A DNA stretch of 64,000 nucleotides, taken from positions 496,001 to 560,000 of the forward strand of contig CAWAND010000004.1 of assembly GCA_963783335.1 (NCBI GenBank), read 5' to 3'. A program made the position numbers and the translations under genes. The notes under the pieces are model-generated. The model was not told where the DNA came from. It worked only from the letters and a program-made list of their open reading frames with translations, and made no database searches. Source of the stretch: CAWAND01 sp963783335 (GTDB lineage: Bacteria; Chloroflexota; Anaerolineae; Anaerolineales; E44-bin32). The stretch's first letter is position 1. Each line of letters opens with the position of its first letter. Shown piece after piece: positions 54,840 to 63,516 of this stretch.

Positions 54840-55409
54840 CTACTCGGCCTTCTTGTCCTTGCTTGTCCCCGAGGCCTTCTTGGCGGTCCCGGAAGACTTC
54901 TTTTTTGTCGTCGGCTTCTTTCCGGCGGGAGCTTTCTTGGCTGAGCCCGCGGCCTTCGTTCCCTTGTCCTGCTCGGCCTTCGTGGCGGGGGCTTTGGCCT
55001 TCGGCTCTTGCTTTGCCTTCGCACCCGCGGCTGGCTTGGATGCTTTGGATTCCGACTTGGTCTCCGCCTTCTCCGCGGTTGTCTTAGCCTGGCCAGGTCC
55101 GACGACGTCGTCGATGGCGACCCGCGTGTACCATTGGCGATGCCCCTGGCGTTTGCGATAGCGGATCTTGGGCTTGTACTTGAAGACGATGACCTTCGGG
55201 CCCTTGAATTCTTCGACCACGTGCCCCAGGACTTTTGCCCCACTGACGTGTGGCGAACCCACCTGGGCGGAGCCGTCCCCTGCAATGAGCAGGACCTTCT
55301 CGAAAGTGACCTTCTCGCCTTCCTTCATGCGCAGACGGTCGACATCGATCGTTTCACCAGAACGGGCAACGTACTGCTTTCCCCCGCTCTCAACTACAGC
55401 GTAAACCAT
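54840..55409 (-). CDS. rplU: 50S ribosomal protein bL21 with a long Lys/Ala-rich tail
   Basis: A 189-residue protein. Residues 1-103 are bL21 (VYAVVESGGKQYVARSGETI, KYKPKIRYRKRQGHRQWYT), which binds 23S rRNA. Residues about 110-189 are a low-complexity Lys/Ala/Thr tail similar in composition to histone H1. ATG 55409 is preceded by GGAGGAATAG, a strong ribosome-binding site; the frame is open upstream but has no better start. Normal bL21 is close to 103 residues, so the tail almost doubles it. Confidence 0.93.
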   Translation of the reverse strand: MVYAVVESGGKQYVARSGETIDVDRLRMKEGEKVTFEKVLLIAGDGSAQVGSPHVSGAKVLGHVVEEFKGPKVIVFKYKPKIRYRKRQGHRQWYTRVAIDDVVGPGQAKTTAEKAETKSESKASKPAAGAKAKQEPKAKAPATKAEQDKGTKAAGSAKKAPAGKKPTTKKKSSGTAKKASGTSKDKKAE

Positions 55410-55485
55410 CCTATTCCTCCAGCTTCGCTTCGCCGTCAACTTCGCGGACTTGCCGCCAAGCGATGGGGAAGTTGGGGATTCACGG

Positions 55486-55515
55486 ACCCGCCCCAACCTC
55501 AACGGTGGGGCAGGT
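55486..55515 (-). promoter_or_regulatory. Leader hairpin of the rplU-rpmA transcript
   Basis: In the 5' leader, ACCTGCCCCA pairs with TGGGGCGGGT (10 bp, one G-U) around a 10-base loop. It lies between the -10 element and the ribosome-binding site. It is a good candidate for autogenous control of bL21, but could also be a weak attenuator. Confidence 0.5.
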
Positions 55516-55521
55516 TCGGTG

Positions 55522-55551
55522 ATTATAAACGTGGAGCGCGTGGCCTGTCAA
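55522..55551 (-). promoter_or_regulatory. Consensus promoter of the rplU-rpmA transcript
   Basis: TTGACA at 55551-55546 and TATAAT at 55527-55522, both perfect, are separated by 18 bases on the minus strand and lie between the rpoC stop and rplU. Confidence 0.75.
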
Positions 55552-55571
55552 CGGGGCCGGGCCGACTGATT

Positions 55572-58500
55572 TCAGTCGGCCGCCACTGCCTCGGCCTCTG
55601 CGACGACCTCTGGCTCGGTCACACGCTCGCCATCCAGTCTTTCATCGTGCAACACAACTTCTTCCCCAGGGAAACCCGTCCCAGCGGGGATGAGCTTGCC
55701 GATGATCACGTTCTCCTTCAGGCCGCGCAAGAAGTCGACCTTGCCCTCGATAGCTGCGCCGGCCAACACCTTGATTGTGTGCTGGAACGACGAGGCCGAA
55801 AGGAACGACTCCGTGTTGAGCGAAGCTTTCGTGACGCCCAACAGAACCTGCGCCGCTCGAGCAGGGGCCTTACCTTCTTCATGTGCCTGCCGGTTGAGCC
55901 GGTGCAGGAAGAGCCGGTCGACCAGGTCCCCCGGAAGCAGCTCGGTATCCCCCGGATGGGTGATCTGAACCTTCGAGAGCATCTTGCGGATGATCACCTC
56001 GAAGTGCTTGTCGTTGATGTTCTGACCCTGCGAGCGGTAGACCTTCTGCACTTCGGCCATCAAGTAGAGCTGCGCGGCGTCGCTGCCCAAAATGCGAAGG
56101 ATCCGGTGCGGGTTCAACGAGCCTTCCGTCAGCTGCATGCCAGCTTCGACCTTCTCGCCATCCTTGACCAGCAAACGCGCGCTGGCCGGGATGTCGTATT
56201 CCACCTCGTCGACCTGGTCGTACGACACGATCACGAGGCGATCCTCCAGCCGGGCTCGACCGCCGTGGGAAGCGCGGATTTCGCTGTCACCGCGACTGGC
56301 GATCAGTTCACCTTCGCTCACCTCAGCCCCGTCTTCGATCTTGAGGGACCAATTGCCCGGGACGTTGTACTCGTCCTTGATGAGCTGGCTGTTGACAATC
56401 TGCACGACTCTTGGTCCATCGGGGACCTCAGGGCGCTGAATGTGAACTGTGCCTGCGATTTCACCCAGGATGGCTTCACCCTTGGGCTTCTTGCGGGCTT
56501 CGAAGAGCTCCTCCACGCGGGGGAGACCGGTCGTGATGTCACCGCCCGCCGCCACACCACCGGTGTGGAACGTTCGCAGCGTCAGCTGCGTACCAGGCTC
56601 GCCGATCGACTGAGCGGCCACGATTCCGACGGCTGCGCCCAGTTCAACTTTCCGACCCCGGCCGAGATCCATGCCATAGCAGTTGGCGCACATGCCAAAC
56701 TGAAGCTCGCACGTCAACGGTGAGCGCAAAAAGACCTCTTCCACGCCCGACTTGTCAAGCTTCTTGGCCAGATCTTGGTCAACCAGTTGGTTCTTCTTGG
56801 CCAGAACCTCACCTGACTCGGGGTCCGCCACGCGCTTGGCCATCACTCGCCCATTGAGGCGAGACGAGAAATCTTGACCGGCGACGTCGTCGCTTCGGCG
56901 CACCCAGATTCCATTCTCGGTTCCGCAGTCTTCGGCGTTGATGATCATATCCTGAGCAACGTCCACCAGACGCCGTGTGAGGTACCCGGCATCGGCCGTT
57001 CGGAGGGCGGTATCGGTCAGACCCTTGCGAGCGCCGTGGGTGGAGATGAAGTACTCCAGCGTGCTGAGCCCGTCACGGAAGCTTGAGCGGATAGGCAAGG
57101 GAATGATGCGCCCCGCAGGGTCAGCCATCAAACCGCGCATGCCCGCCAGCTGGGAGATCGGGCCAAATCCGCCCTTGGTCGCACCCGAGATAGCCATCGT
57201 GCTCAAGTTGCCGGCCGGATCCATGGCATCTCGAACGGCCGACGCGACCTGTGTCGTCGTTTCCTGCCAGAGTTCGATGATGCGCTCGGTCTGCTCCTGC
57301 TCGGTGAGCAACCCCCGCTGATAATCACCCCGCACCTCGTCGGCATCCTCGAGGGTCTGGGTGATGATCTCGGACTTGCTGGGCGGAACCGAGATGTCCG
57401 AAACAGCAATTGTCGTGCCGGATCGGGTGGCGTACTTGAACCCGATATCCTTGATGGCGTCCACCACATTCGGGGTGCCGTCTTCCCGCAGGAGTTGGTA
57501 GACCTCGCCGACCAGATCTTGGATCGAGCCCTTGTCCAACACCCGATTGACGAACCGTAGTTCGTCGGGCAGGATCAGGTTAAAGAGCACCCGGCCGACG
57601 GTGGTTTCAACCAGGCGTTCTTCGCCCTCGGGCAGGCGTTCGTCATCTTCGTTGTACCAGGTGACCGTGCGCACCTTGATCGGAGAGTGCACCCGAATCT
57701 GCCCCAGCTGGTAGGCCATCTCGACCTCTTCCAGACTGGAGAAGGCACGCCCAGCCCCGGGCTGATTGGCTGTATCGACGCCCATCGTCAGATAGTAGAC
57801 GCCCAGGACCATATCCTTGGTCGGGCCGACGATCGGCTCGCCGTCGGCTGGCTTGAGCAGGTTGCGGGATGAAAGCATCAGATCGCGTGCTTCATGTACC
57901 GCCTTCTGAGAAAGAGGCAGGTGGACGGACATCTGGTCGCCATCGAAGTCAGCGTTGAAGGCTGAGCAGACCAAGGGGTGAAGCTGAATCGCCTTCCCCT
58001 CGACCAGGACCGGCTCAAAGGCCTGAATGCCCAACCGGTGCAGCGTAGGCGCTCGGTTCAACAGCACCGGGCGATCCTTGATGACCTCTTCCAGAACCTC
58101 CCACACCTCAGGCCGCTCACGCTCGATAATGCGCTTGGCGCCCTTGACGTTGGCGGCGAAGTTGTATGCCACCAGCTTGGAGATCACAAATGGACGGTAC
58201 AGCTCGAGAGCCATGGTCTTGGGCAAGCCGCACTGATACAGCTTCAAGTGCGGGCCGATGACGATCACCGAACGTCCCGAATAGTCGACACGCTTGCCCA
58301 GCAGGTTCCGTCGGAAGCGCCCCTTCTTGCCCTTCAGCATGTCGCTCAAGGACTTCAGTTCGCGGCGGCCGCGGCGTGAAAGCGCTTTGCCCCGCTGCGC
58401 ATTGTCGATCAGAGAATCAACCGCCTCTTGAAGCATGCGCTTTTCATTGCGCACGATGACATCCGGGGCACCCAACTCGACCAGCCGCTTGAGACGGTTG

Positions 58501-59828
58501 TTGCGATTGATCACCCGGCGATAGAGATCATTGAGATCGGAAGTTGCGAATCGGCCCCCATCCAGCTGTACCATCGGGCGCAGGTCGGGCGGGATGACCG
58601 GCAGGACAGTCAAGACCATCCATTCCGGCTTGTTGGCCGAACGGCGAAAGGCTTCCACCACCTTGAGGCGCTTGGTCGCCTTCTTTTTCCGCTGCTTACT
58701 GCGGGTGGTCCGAACCTCTTCCCACAGATCTTCAGCCATCGTGTCCAGATCCAGCTGCTGCAGGATCTCATAAAAGGCTTCGGCGCCCATGTCGGCACGG
58801 AACACCTGGCCCCACTTGGCCTTGAGTTCTCGGTAGCGGCTCTCGCCCAGGAACATCATCTGCTGGATCGTGGAAAGCTCATCCCGATCCTTAATCATGT
58901 CTTCGCGAGCGCTAACGCCTTCCTCGTCTATCGAATTGCGGAGCTCAGAAACCATCTGGTCGGCCTCAGCCTTGACGGTCTCAATCTGCTGATCAAACTC
59001 GGCCAGCTGGTTGTCGTGAGCTTCCTTGAGCTGACTCTCGATTTCCTCCAGCCGCTCCTTGACCGCCTTCTGGACCCGCGTGACGTGCTCGTTGCCGATG
59101 GTTTCGCCCTTGTCAGCGATCAGGGTATCGGTGGCTTTGAGCTTGATAGCGGAGCGGATGGTGGTACCCTGCTTCTCACGCAAGCTCGTCTCGAGCCGCT
59201 GGCCCTCTTGGATCACGGGTTCAATTTGCGAGGCGACGTCCTCTTCATAGGACCCTTTCAGCTCGCGCTTCTTGCCCTCCAAGTCCTCGACCCGCCTTTT
59301 GCGCTGAGTCTTGGTCTTGGCAATTCGCTCGTTGAGAGCTTCGGCCTCTTCCTTCTCGACCCGATTGATTTCTTCGTCGAGACGTTTGAGCGCCTTCTTT
59401 CGGGCGTCCTCGTCAACATATGTGACGACATATTGGGCGAAGTAGAGCACACGGTCCAGATTGCGGCGGGAGACATCGAGCAGCAGGCCCAAGTAGGATG
59501 GCACACGGCGTGTGTACCAGACGTGGGCGACGGGTGCCGCCAGGCCAATGTGGCCCATGCGCTCGCGCCGAACCGATGATCGCGTGACCTCGACACCGCA
59601 CTTTTCGCAGGTGATACCCTTGAAGCGGATGTTCTTGTACTTACCGCAGTAGCACTGCCAATCCTTGGTAGGACCAAAGATGGCCTCGCAGAAAAGCCCA
59701 TCCTTCTCCGGCCGCAACCGCCGATAATTGATGGTCTCCGGCTTAAGCACCTCGCCATGCGACCAACTCATGATCGTCTCTGGCGAGGCCAAACTGATAC
59801 GCAATGCTCTAAAACCCTTGGATTCCAC
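55572..59828 (-). CDS. rpoC: RNA polymerase subunit beta'
   Basis: A 1418-residue catalytic subunit. GTG 59828 is chosen because GGAGG lies five bases upstream (GGAGGTTTGGGTG); upstream codons read as a random extension. The N-terminal zinc site is CYCGKYK...CEKC (Cys59, 61, 74, 77). A charged coiled-coil insertion occupies about residues 130-340. The catalytic NADFDGDQM, bridge helix and trigger loop (QLAGMRGLMADPAGRIIPLPI) and the second zinc site (CELQFGMCANC) are intact. rpoB is not adjacent: a terminator and then a sensor kinase gene lie upstream on this strand. The frame is unbroken over 4.2 kb. Confidence 0.97.
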   Translation of the reverse strand: MESKGFRALRISLASPETIMSWSHGEVLKPETINYRRLRPEKDGLFCEAIFGPTKDWQCYCGKYKNIRFKGITCEKCGVEVTRSSVRRERMGHIGLAAPVAHVWYTRRVPSYLGLLLDVSRRNLDRVLYFAQYVVTYVDEDARKKALKRLDEEINRVEKEEAEALNERIAKTKTQRKRRVEDLEGKKRELKGSYEEDVASQIEPVIQEGQRLETSLREKQGTTIRSAIKLKATDTLIADKGETIGNEHVTRVQKAVKERLEEIESQLKEAHDNQLAEFDQQIETVKAEADQMVSELRNSIDEEGVSAREDMIKDRDELSTIQQMMFLGESRYRELKAKWGQVFRADMGAEAFYEILQQLDLDTMAEDLWEEVRTTRSKQRKKKATKRLKVVEAFRRSANKPEWMVLTVLPVIPPDLRPMVQLDGGRFATSDLNDLYRRVINRNNRLKRLVELGAPDVIVRNEKRMLQEAVDSLIDNAQRGKALSRRGRRELKSLSDMLKGKKGRFRRNLLGKRVDYSGRSVIVIGPHLKLYQCGLPKTMALELYRPFVISKLVAYNFAANVKGAKRIIERERPEVWEVLEEVIKDRPVLLNRAPTLHRLGIQAFEPVLVEGKAIQLHPLVCSAFNADFDGDQMSVHLPLSQKAVHEARDLMLSSRNLLKPADGEPIVGPTKDMVLGVYYLTMGVDTANQPGAGRAFSSLEEVEMAYQLGQIRVHSPIKVRTVTWYNEDDERLPEGEERLVETTVGRVLFNLILPDELRFVNRVLDKGSIQDLVGEVYQLLREDGTPNVVDAIKDIGFKYATRSGTTIAVSDISVPPSKSEIITQTLEDADEVRGDYQRGLLTEQEQTERIIELWQETTTQVASAVRDAMDPAGNLSTMAISGATKGGFGPISQLAGMRGLMADPAGRIIPLPIRSSFRDGLSTLEYFISTHGARKGLTDTALRTADAGYLTRRLVDVAQDMIINAEDCGTENGIWVRRSDDVAGQDFSSRLNGRVMAKRVADPESGEVLAKKNQLVDQDLAKKLDKSGVEEVFLRSPLTCELQFGMCANCYGMDLGRGRKVELGAAVGIVAAQSIGEPGTQLTLRTFHTGGVAAGGDITTGLPRVEELFEARKKPKGEAILGEIAGTVHIQRPEVPDGPRVVQIVNSQLIKDEYNVPGNWSLKIEDGAEVSEGELIASRGDSEIRASHGGRARLEDRLVIVSYDQVDEVEYDIPASARLLVKDGEKVEAGMQLTEGSLNPHRILRILGSDAAQLYLMAEVQKVYRSQGQNINDKHFEVIIRKMLSKVQITHPGDTELLPGDLVDRLFLHRLNRQAHEEGKAPARAAQVLLGVTKASLNTESFLSASSFQHTIKVLAGAAIEGKVDFLRGLKENVIIGKLIPAGTGFPGEEVVLHDERLDGERVTEPEVVAEAEAVAAD

Positions 59829-59910
59829 CCAAACCTCCGTTGCGACACGCGCCTCTCGTGAAACGCCGGCTGGCCCGACCACTCGAACAAACGTGCTAAT
59901 TGCTAGACAA

Positions 59911-59948
59911 AGCAAAATAAGCGCATGAGGCTATCGCCTCAAGCGCTT
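59911..59948 (-). terminator. Terminator between the sensor kinase gene and rpoC
   Basis: On the minus strand AAGCGC, one base, TGAGGC, then GATA, GCCTCA, one base and GCGCTT form a 13-position stem with one A-A mismatch (59948-59919), followed by TTATTTTGCTTT. Confidence 0.75.
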
Positions 59949-60051
59949 GTTGGCGGTGGGCTCTTATATCAGATTCCCCATGTAGCCCAATTCTACCCCG
60001 TTCGAGCCACCTGTCAAGGGAGAATCAAGCCGGTTTCAACGGGCTAGGGCC

Positions 60052-63000
60052 TCAGTTCTCAAGAGTGTTTTCCACCTGAAGAGGGGCTTGCATGGGCAGG
60101 TCAACCGTAAATGTGGAGCCCGCCCCCAGCCGGCTCTCGACGGTCACGGTGCCTCCATGCTGCTCAACGATGGATTTCACAATTGCCAATCCCAGCCCGG
60201 TCCCACGCTCCTTCAGGCTCTCTTGGCGGCGGGCCCGGTAGAAGCGTTCGAACAGCCTGGACTGGTCCGCCGGTGAAATGCCCATTCCCGTGTCTCGTAT
60301 TGCGATGCTCAACCGGCCATGTGCCTGGCTGACGCGAACAAGGATCTGCCCCCCGGCCTGTGTGTACTTGATCGCATTGTCGATCAGATTCGACACGGCC
60401 TGGCGGAGCATGGTCGGGTCGGCTTCAATCGGTTCCAGGGCTCCGGCCACTTCCGCTTCCAGACTTATCCGCTTGTTGATCGCCTGCGGACGCTGGGCGT
60501 TTAGGATTTCGTCCAAGACGTCCTCAAAGGCGAATACTTCGAGATTGAGGCCCAAACCAGCTTCAATACGACCAAGATCAAGCAGATTCTCGACCAAGTC
60601 GCCCATCTGCCCAACGCTGTCCAGAATCTTGCCGACGAACTCCTGCTGCTGCGCATTCAATGACCCGACCATAGCCAGCATGGTCGAATAGCCGCGCATC
60701 AGAGTCAACGGGGCCCGCAGGTCATGGCTGACAGTGGACACGAATTCGGACTTGAGCATATCCAGCTTCTTGTAGTGGGTAATGTCCCACAGCACGCAAA
60801 CCCGTCCCGAACTCGCTCGCCCCCCAACCTCGATCTCTTTGGTCGCCGCCGACAATACCCTGCCCCCGTCAAGCTGGACTTCGATAACCCTGCTTTCGCC
60901 TTCGCCCGACGTCAGCAGGGCAAGGATTTCGGGCACGGCTACCCAGGTCTCCGCCGGCTGCCCCAACGCTTGTTCGGCCGACCCATTGAGCACGATTTCG
61001 GCGGCCGGATTGGCGAGCAGAATCCGCCCGAGACGATCGATGACGATGACCGCATCGGGGGTGGCCTCCAGCACCGTAGCCAGGCGCTGGCGCTCCTCGG
61101 CTACGCGGTGGAACAGTCCAACATTCGCCAGCCAGACTCCGATTTGTGCCGAGATGATCGTGATCAGATTGACCTCATCCGGGGAAATCAGGTGCCGCTT
61201 GCCGTGGGCCAGCCAGAGTGCCCCGAGATACTGGTCTTCATTCTGGATCGGGAAAGCCATCAGGGCTTCGACGTCGTCGCCCACATGGTCGACATCCAAA
61301 ACGGCGCGGGCGCGGGCGGGATTCTCCAACACAAAATGGCCGCGTTCCTGGCACAAGCCCAAGATTTGGGCGTCGAGCGCTTCCCATCGTCCGGAGTCTC
61401 CGGCCGCCTGAAGACCGGTTGTCGATTGGTGGAAACTCTCATCTGGGGCCAACGCCAGTCGGGCCACCTCGGCGCCGGTAAGGTCGACCAGACCCTCAAG
61501 AATCGGGGTCAGCGACGACGGCAGTTCAATGCCTGAGGCCAGCGTCTGGCTAACCGCCAGCAGCAGATCCATCGCCTCGAGGCGCGCCTTCAGGCTGCGC
61601 CGCATGCGCTCGAAAGACGTGGCCAACCGGCCAACCTCGTCTTCCCCTCCGGGAGGAACTGTGCGTTCCAGGTCGCCGCGCGCAATCGCTTCCGCCGTGG
61701 ACGCCATGTGGCGGACCGGTAATGTCACCCGTCGGCTTGTCCAGTACACAAAAGCCAGAAGCGCCAATCCAACCAGGGTAACCACCCCAAGCAAGCGCGT
61801 TGCGGTGGGCACCGCCATGCGGTCGACCACGCGCTGGGGCACCGTGACCACGACTCGCCAAGGGTAGCCCTCAACGGGATACACATACTCCAATTCGCGG
61901 GTTCCATCTGGAGCGGTGATGGTTTCGACGCCGGCCGTGGCTGATCCAGGCAGGGGCATGACGTCGAGCACGTCCTGCCCCTGAGGGTGGAACAAGATCC
62001 GTCCCCGGTCGTCGACCACGTACGTCTCACCCAGGGCAGACTGCTCGAGCAGGCCTAGAGCCGGCGCCAGCAGTTGATTATCGGCAAGACTTGTCCAACC
62101 AGCCGCCACCCCCATCGTCTTGCCCGCCGTCGGATCGACTATCGGCGCCAGGAAGACCAACTGAACGGCTTGGGATCGATCATCGGGTGGAACAACAACC
62201 TCCTGCGGGACACCCTGCAGCCCAATCTTCAGGCCAGCCTCGAAGGCCAACGGTAGCGGTTGGGCGAGGGCTGCGCTCTCCGGTGACAGGGTCACCAGAG
62301 CTCCCTGTGTGTCAAAGACCGCCAGGCGTTGGAACATGTTCTGATTGGCCTCCGCCTCGGCCAGCAGCGAAGGGTCGGCTGGGGCAGCTTGCACCAGCGG
62401 CAGCGCTTGCTGAGCCAACCTGCGGATCGTCTCCCGGCCCGCCTGGACGAAGAAAGGTATGCCTTCGCCCGCTTGAACTGCCGTCTGCTGCATCTGGCTT
62501 TCAACCAAGTCGCGAGCCGAAGAGCGTGCCAGATACCATTGGCCGGAACCGAGAACCACGATCCCCACGATTCCCATGGCTGCCAGAGCAGACAGCATGC
62601 GTGAGGCAAGGGACCGGTTGTATGGACCGGCCTGAAGATGGACCGGCTTGTGCCAACCGCCGGTATTGGTCGTCACCAGGACCTGACCGACGACGCCGCC
62701 GATACCGGCCTCGATAATCGAGGCCAGCATGACCGGGCCGGACTGACTCAGCGCGAAATCTAGCCCGTCGTAGACGCCTCCCGGGCTGGAGGCATAGATC
62801 TCAACTACGCGCAGCAGACCAAAAGCAGACCCGGCTATCACACCCGCCACCACCGGCTGTCTGGCAAGCCTGGCAATCCTCTCCCGGAAATTCTGGCGCA
62901 GCAACCAGGCCGCGATTCCGGCGGCAAGGCCCATCATGAACACCGTCGTCAGACTTTGCGTTTCCCAACCGCCTCTCGCCAGGCCAGCCGCAAGGCCCAC

Positions 63001-63375
63001 GAGCACCGCCTGCCAGACTCCCAGGTAGCCGGCGGCCAGCATCCATGGGACGGCGCTCAACACGCCCAGCGCCGGCCCTTCCAATTCTTTGGGAAGACCT
63101 AATGCTGCGCCCGCTGCATGCAAAGGCAAGTGAACAAGGAGAGTCTCAGCCGCGATGGGTGCCACGAGCAGGAGCACCAGCAGCCACTCCATCTCTGCCG
63201 CACGTGCGGAAGGCGATTTCGGACGAAGTTTGAAATCTCGTACGGGGAAGGCACGCGCATCGATCAAGATGAGGGCCAATCCGACCAGGCAAATGACGAG
63301 GAGCGCGTAGCCCGCAGGCCGAGTTGGTAGGCCAAGCGAGAACGCGCCTTGGATGCCCCACAGATTAATTGTCAT
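60052..63375 (-). CDS. Large membrane sensor histidine kinase (MASE-like, Cache, HAMP, GAF, PAS)
   Basis: An 1107-residue kinase. The N-terminal 260 residues have about seven membrane helices, then a helix at about 280-300 and an extracellular Cache-like domain up to about 530 (ETYVVDDRGRILFHPQGQDVL). HAMP (about 555-605, VTLPVRHMASTAEAIARGDL), a GAF domain (about 625-775), a PAS domain (about 790-860, VLEATPDAVIVIDRLGRI), HisKA with STVSHDLRAPLT (His884) and HATPase_c (NLIDNAIKYT, DTGMGIS, GTGLGLAI) follow. It is divergent from a receiver-ATPase fusion gene that may be its partner. Confidence 0.92.
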   Translation of the reverse strand: MTINLWGIQGAFSLGLPTRPAGYALLVICLVGLALILIDARAFPVRDFKLRPKSPSARAAEMEWLLVLLLVAPIAAETLLVHLPLHAAGAALGLPKELEGPALGVLSAVPWMLAAGYLGVWQAVLVGLAAGLARGGWETQSLTTVFMMGLAAGIAAWLLRQNFRERIARLARQPVVAGVIAGSAFGLLRVVEIYASSPGGVYDGLDFALSQSGPVMLASIIEAGIGGVVGQVLVTTNTGGWHKPVHLQAGPYNRSLASRMLSALAAMGIVGIVVLGSGQWYLARSSARDLVESQMQQTAVQAGEGIPFFVQAGRETIRRLAQQALPLVQAAPADPSLLAEAEANQNMFQRLAVFDTQGALVTLSPESAALAQPLPLAFEAGLKIGLQGVPQEVVVPPDDRSQAVQLVFLAPIVDPTAGKTMGVAAGWTSLADNQLLAPALGLLEQSALGETYVVDDRGRILFHPQGQDVLDVMPLPGSATAGVETITAPDGTRELEYVYPVEGYPWRVVVTVPQRVVDRMAVPTATRLLGVVTLVGLALLAFVYWTSRRVTLPVRHMASTAEAIARGDLERTVPPGGEDEVGRLATSFERMRRSLKARLEAMDLLLAVSQTLASGIELPSSLTPILEGLVDLTGAEVARLALAPDESFHQSTTGLQAAGDSGRWEALDAQILGLCQERGHFVLENPARARAVLDVDHVGDDVEALMAFPIQNEDQYLGALWLAHGKRHLISPDEVNLITIISAQIGVWLANVGLFHRVAEERQRLATVLEATPDAVIVIDRLGRILLANPAAEIVLNGSAEQALGQPAETWVAVPEILALLTSGEGESRVIEVQLDGGRVLSAATKEIEVGGRASSGRVCVLWDITHYKKLDMLKSEFVSTVSHDLRAPLTLMRGYSTMLAMVGSLNAQQQEFVGKILDSVGQMGDLVENLLDLGRIEAGLGLNLEVFAFEDVLDEILNAQRPQAINKRISLEAEVAGALEPIEADPTMLRQAVSNLIDNAIKYTQAGGQILVRVSQAHGRLSIAIRDTGMGISPADQSRLFERFYRARRQESLKERGTGLGLAIVKSIVEQHGGTVTVESRLGAGSTFTVDLPMQAPLQVENTLEN

Positions 63376-63405
63376 GCTCGCCCTTGTCGATGATCGCCGG
63401 CGGCG

Positions 63406-63411
63406 ATTATA
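63406..63411 (-). promoter_or_regulatory. -10 element of the sensor kinase gene
   Basis: TATAAT on the minus strand at 63411-63406 is 31 bases before ATG 63375, which follows AAGGGCGAGC. Confidence 0.5.
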
Positions 63412-63516
63412 GCATCGACGATCCCCACCACAAGCCGCTTGCTTGCCCGAGGTGCGCCAAATATGTTAGACTGCTCACGCTGGGTTGACCCTAGGATCCG
63501 GCAGGGACCCCTCCCA

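Noticed and set aside
55008..59579. Long open frames on the plus strand across rpoC and rplU (up to about 570 codons)
   Set aside because: They are antisense to intact conserved genes, have no family motifs and reflect the high GC content.
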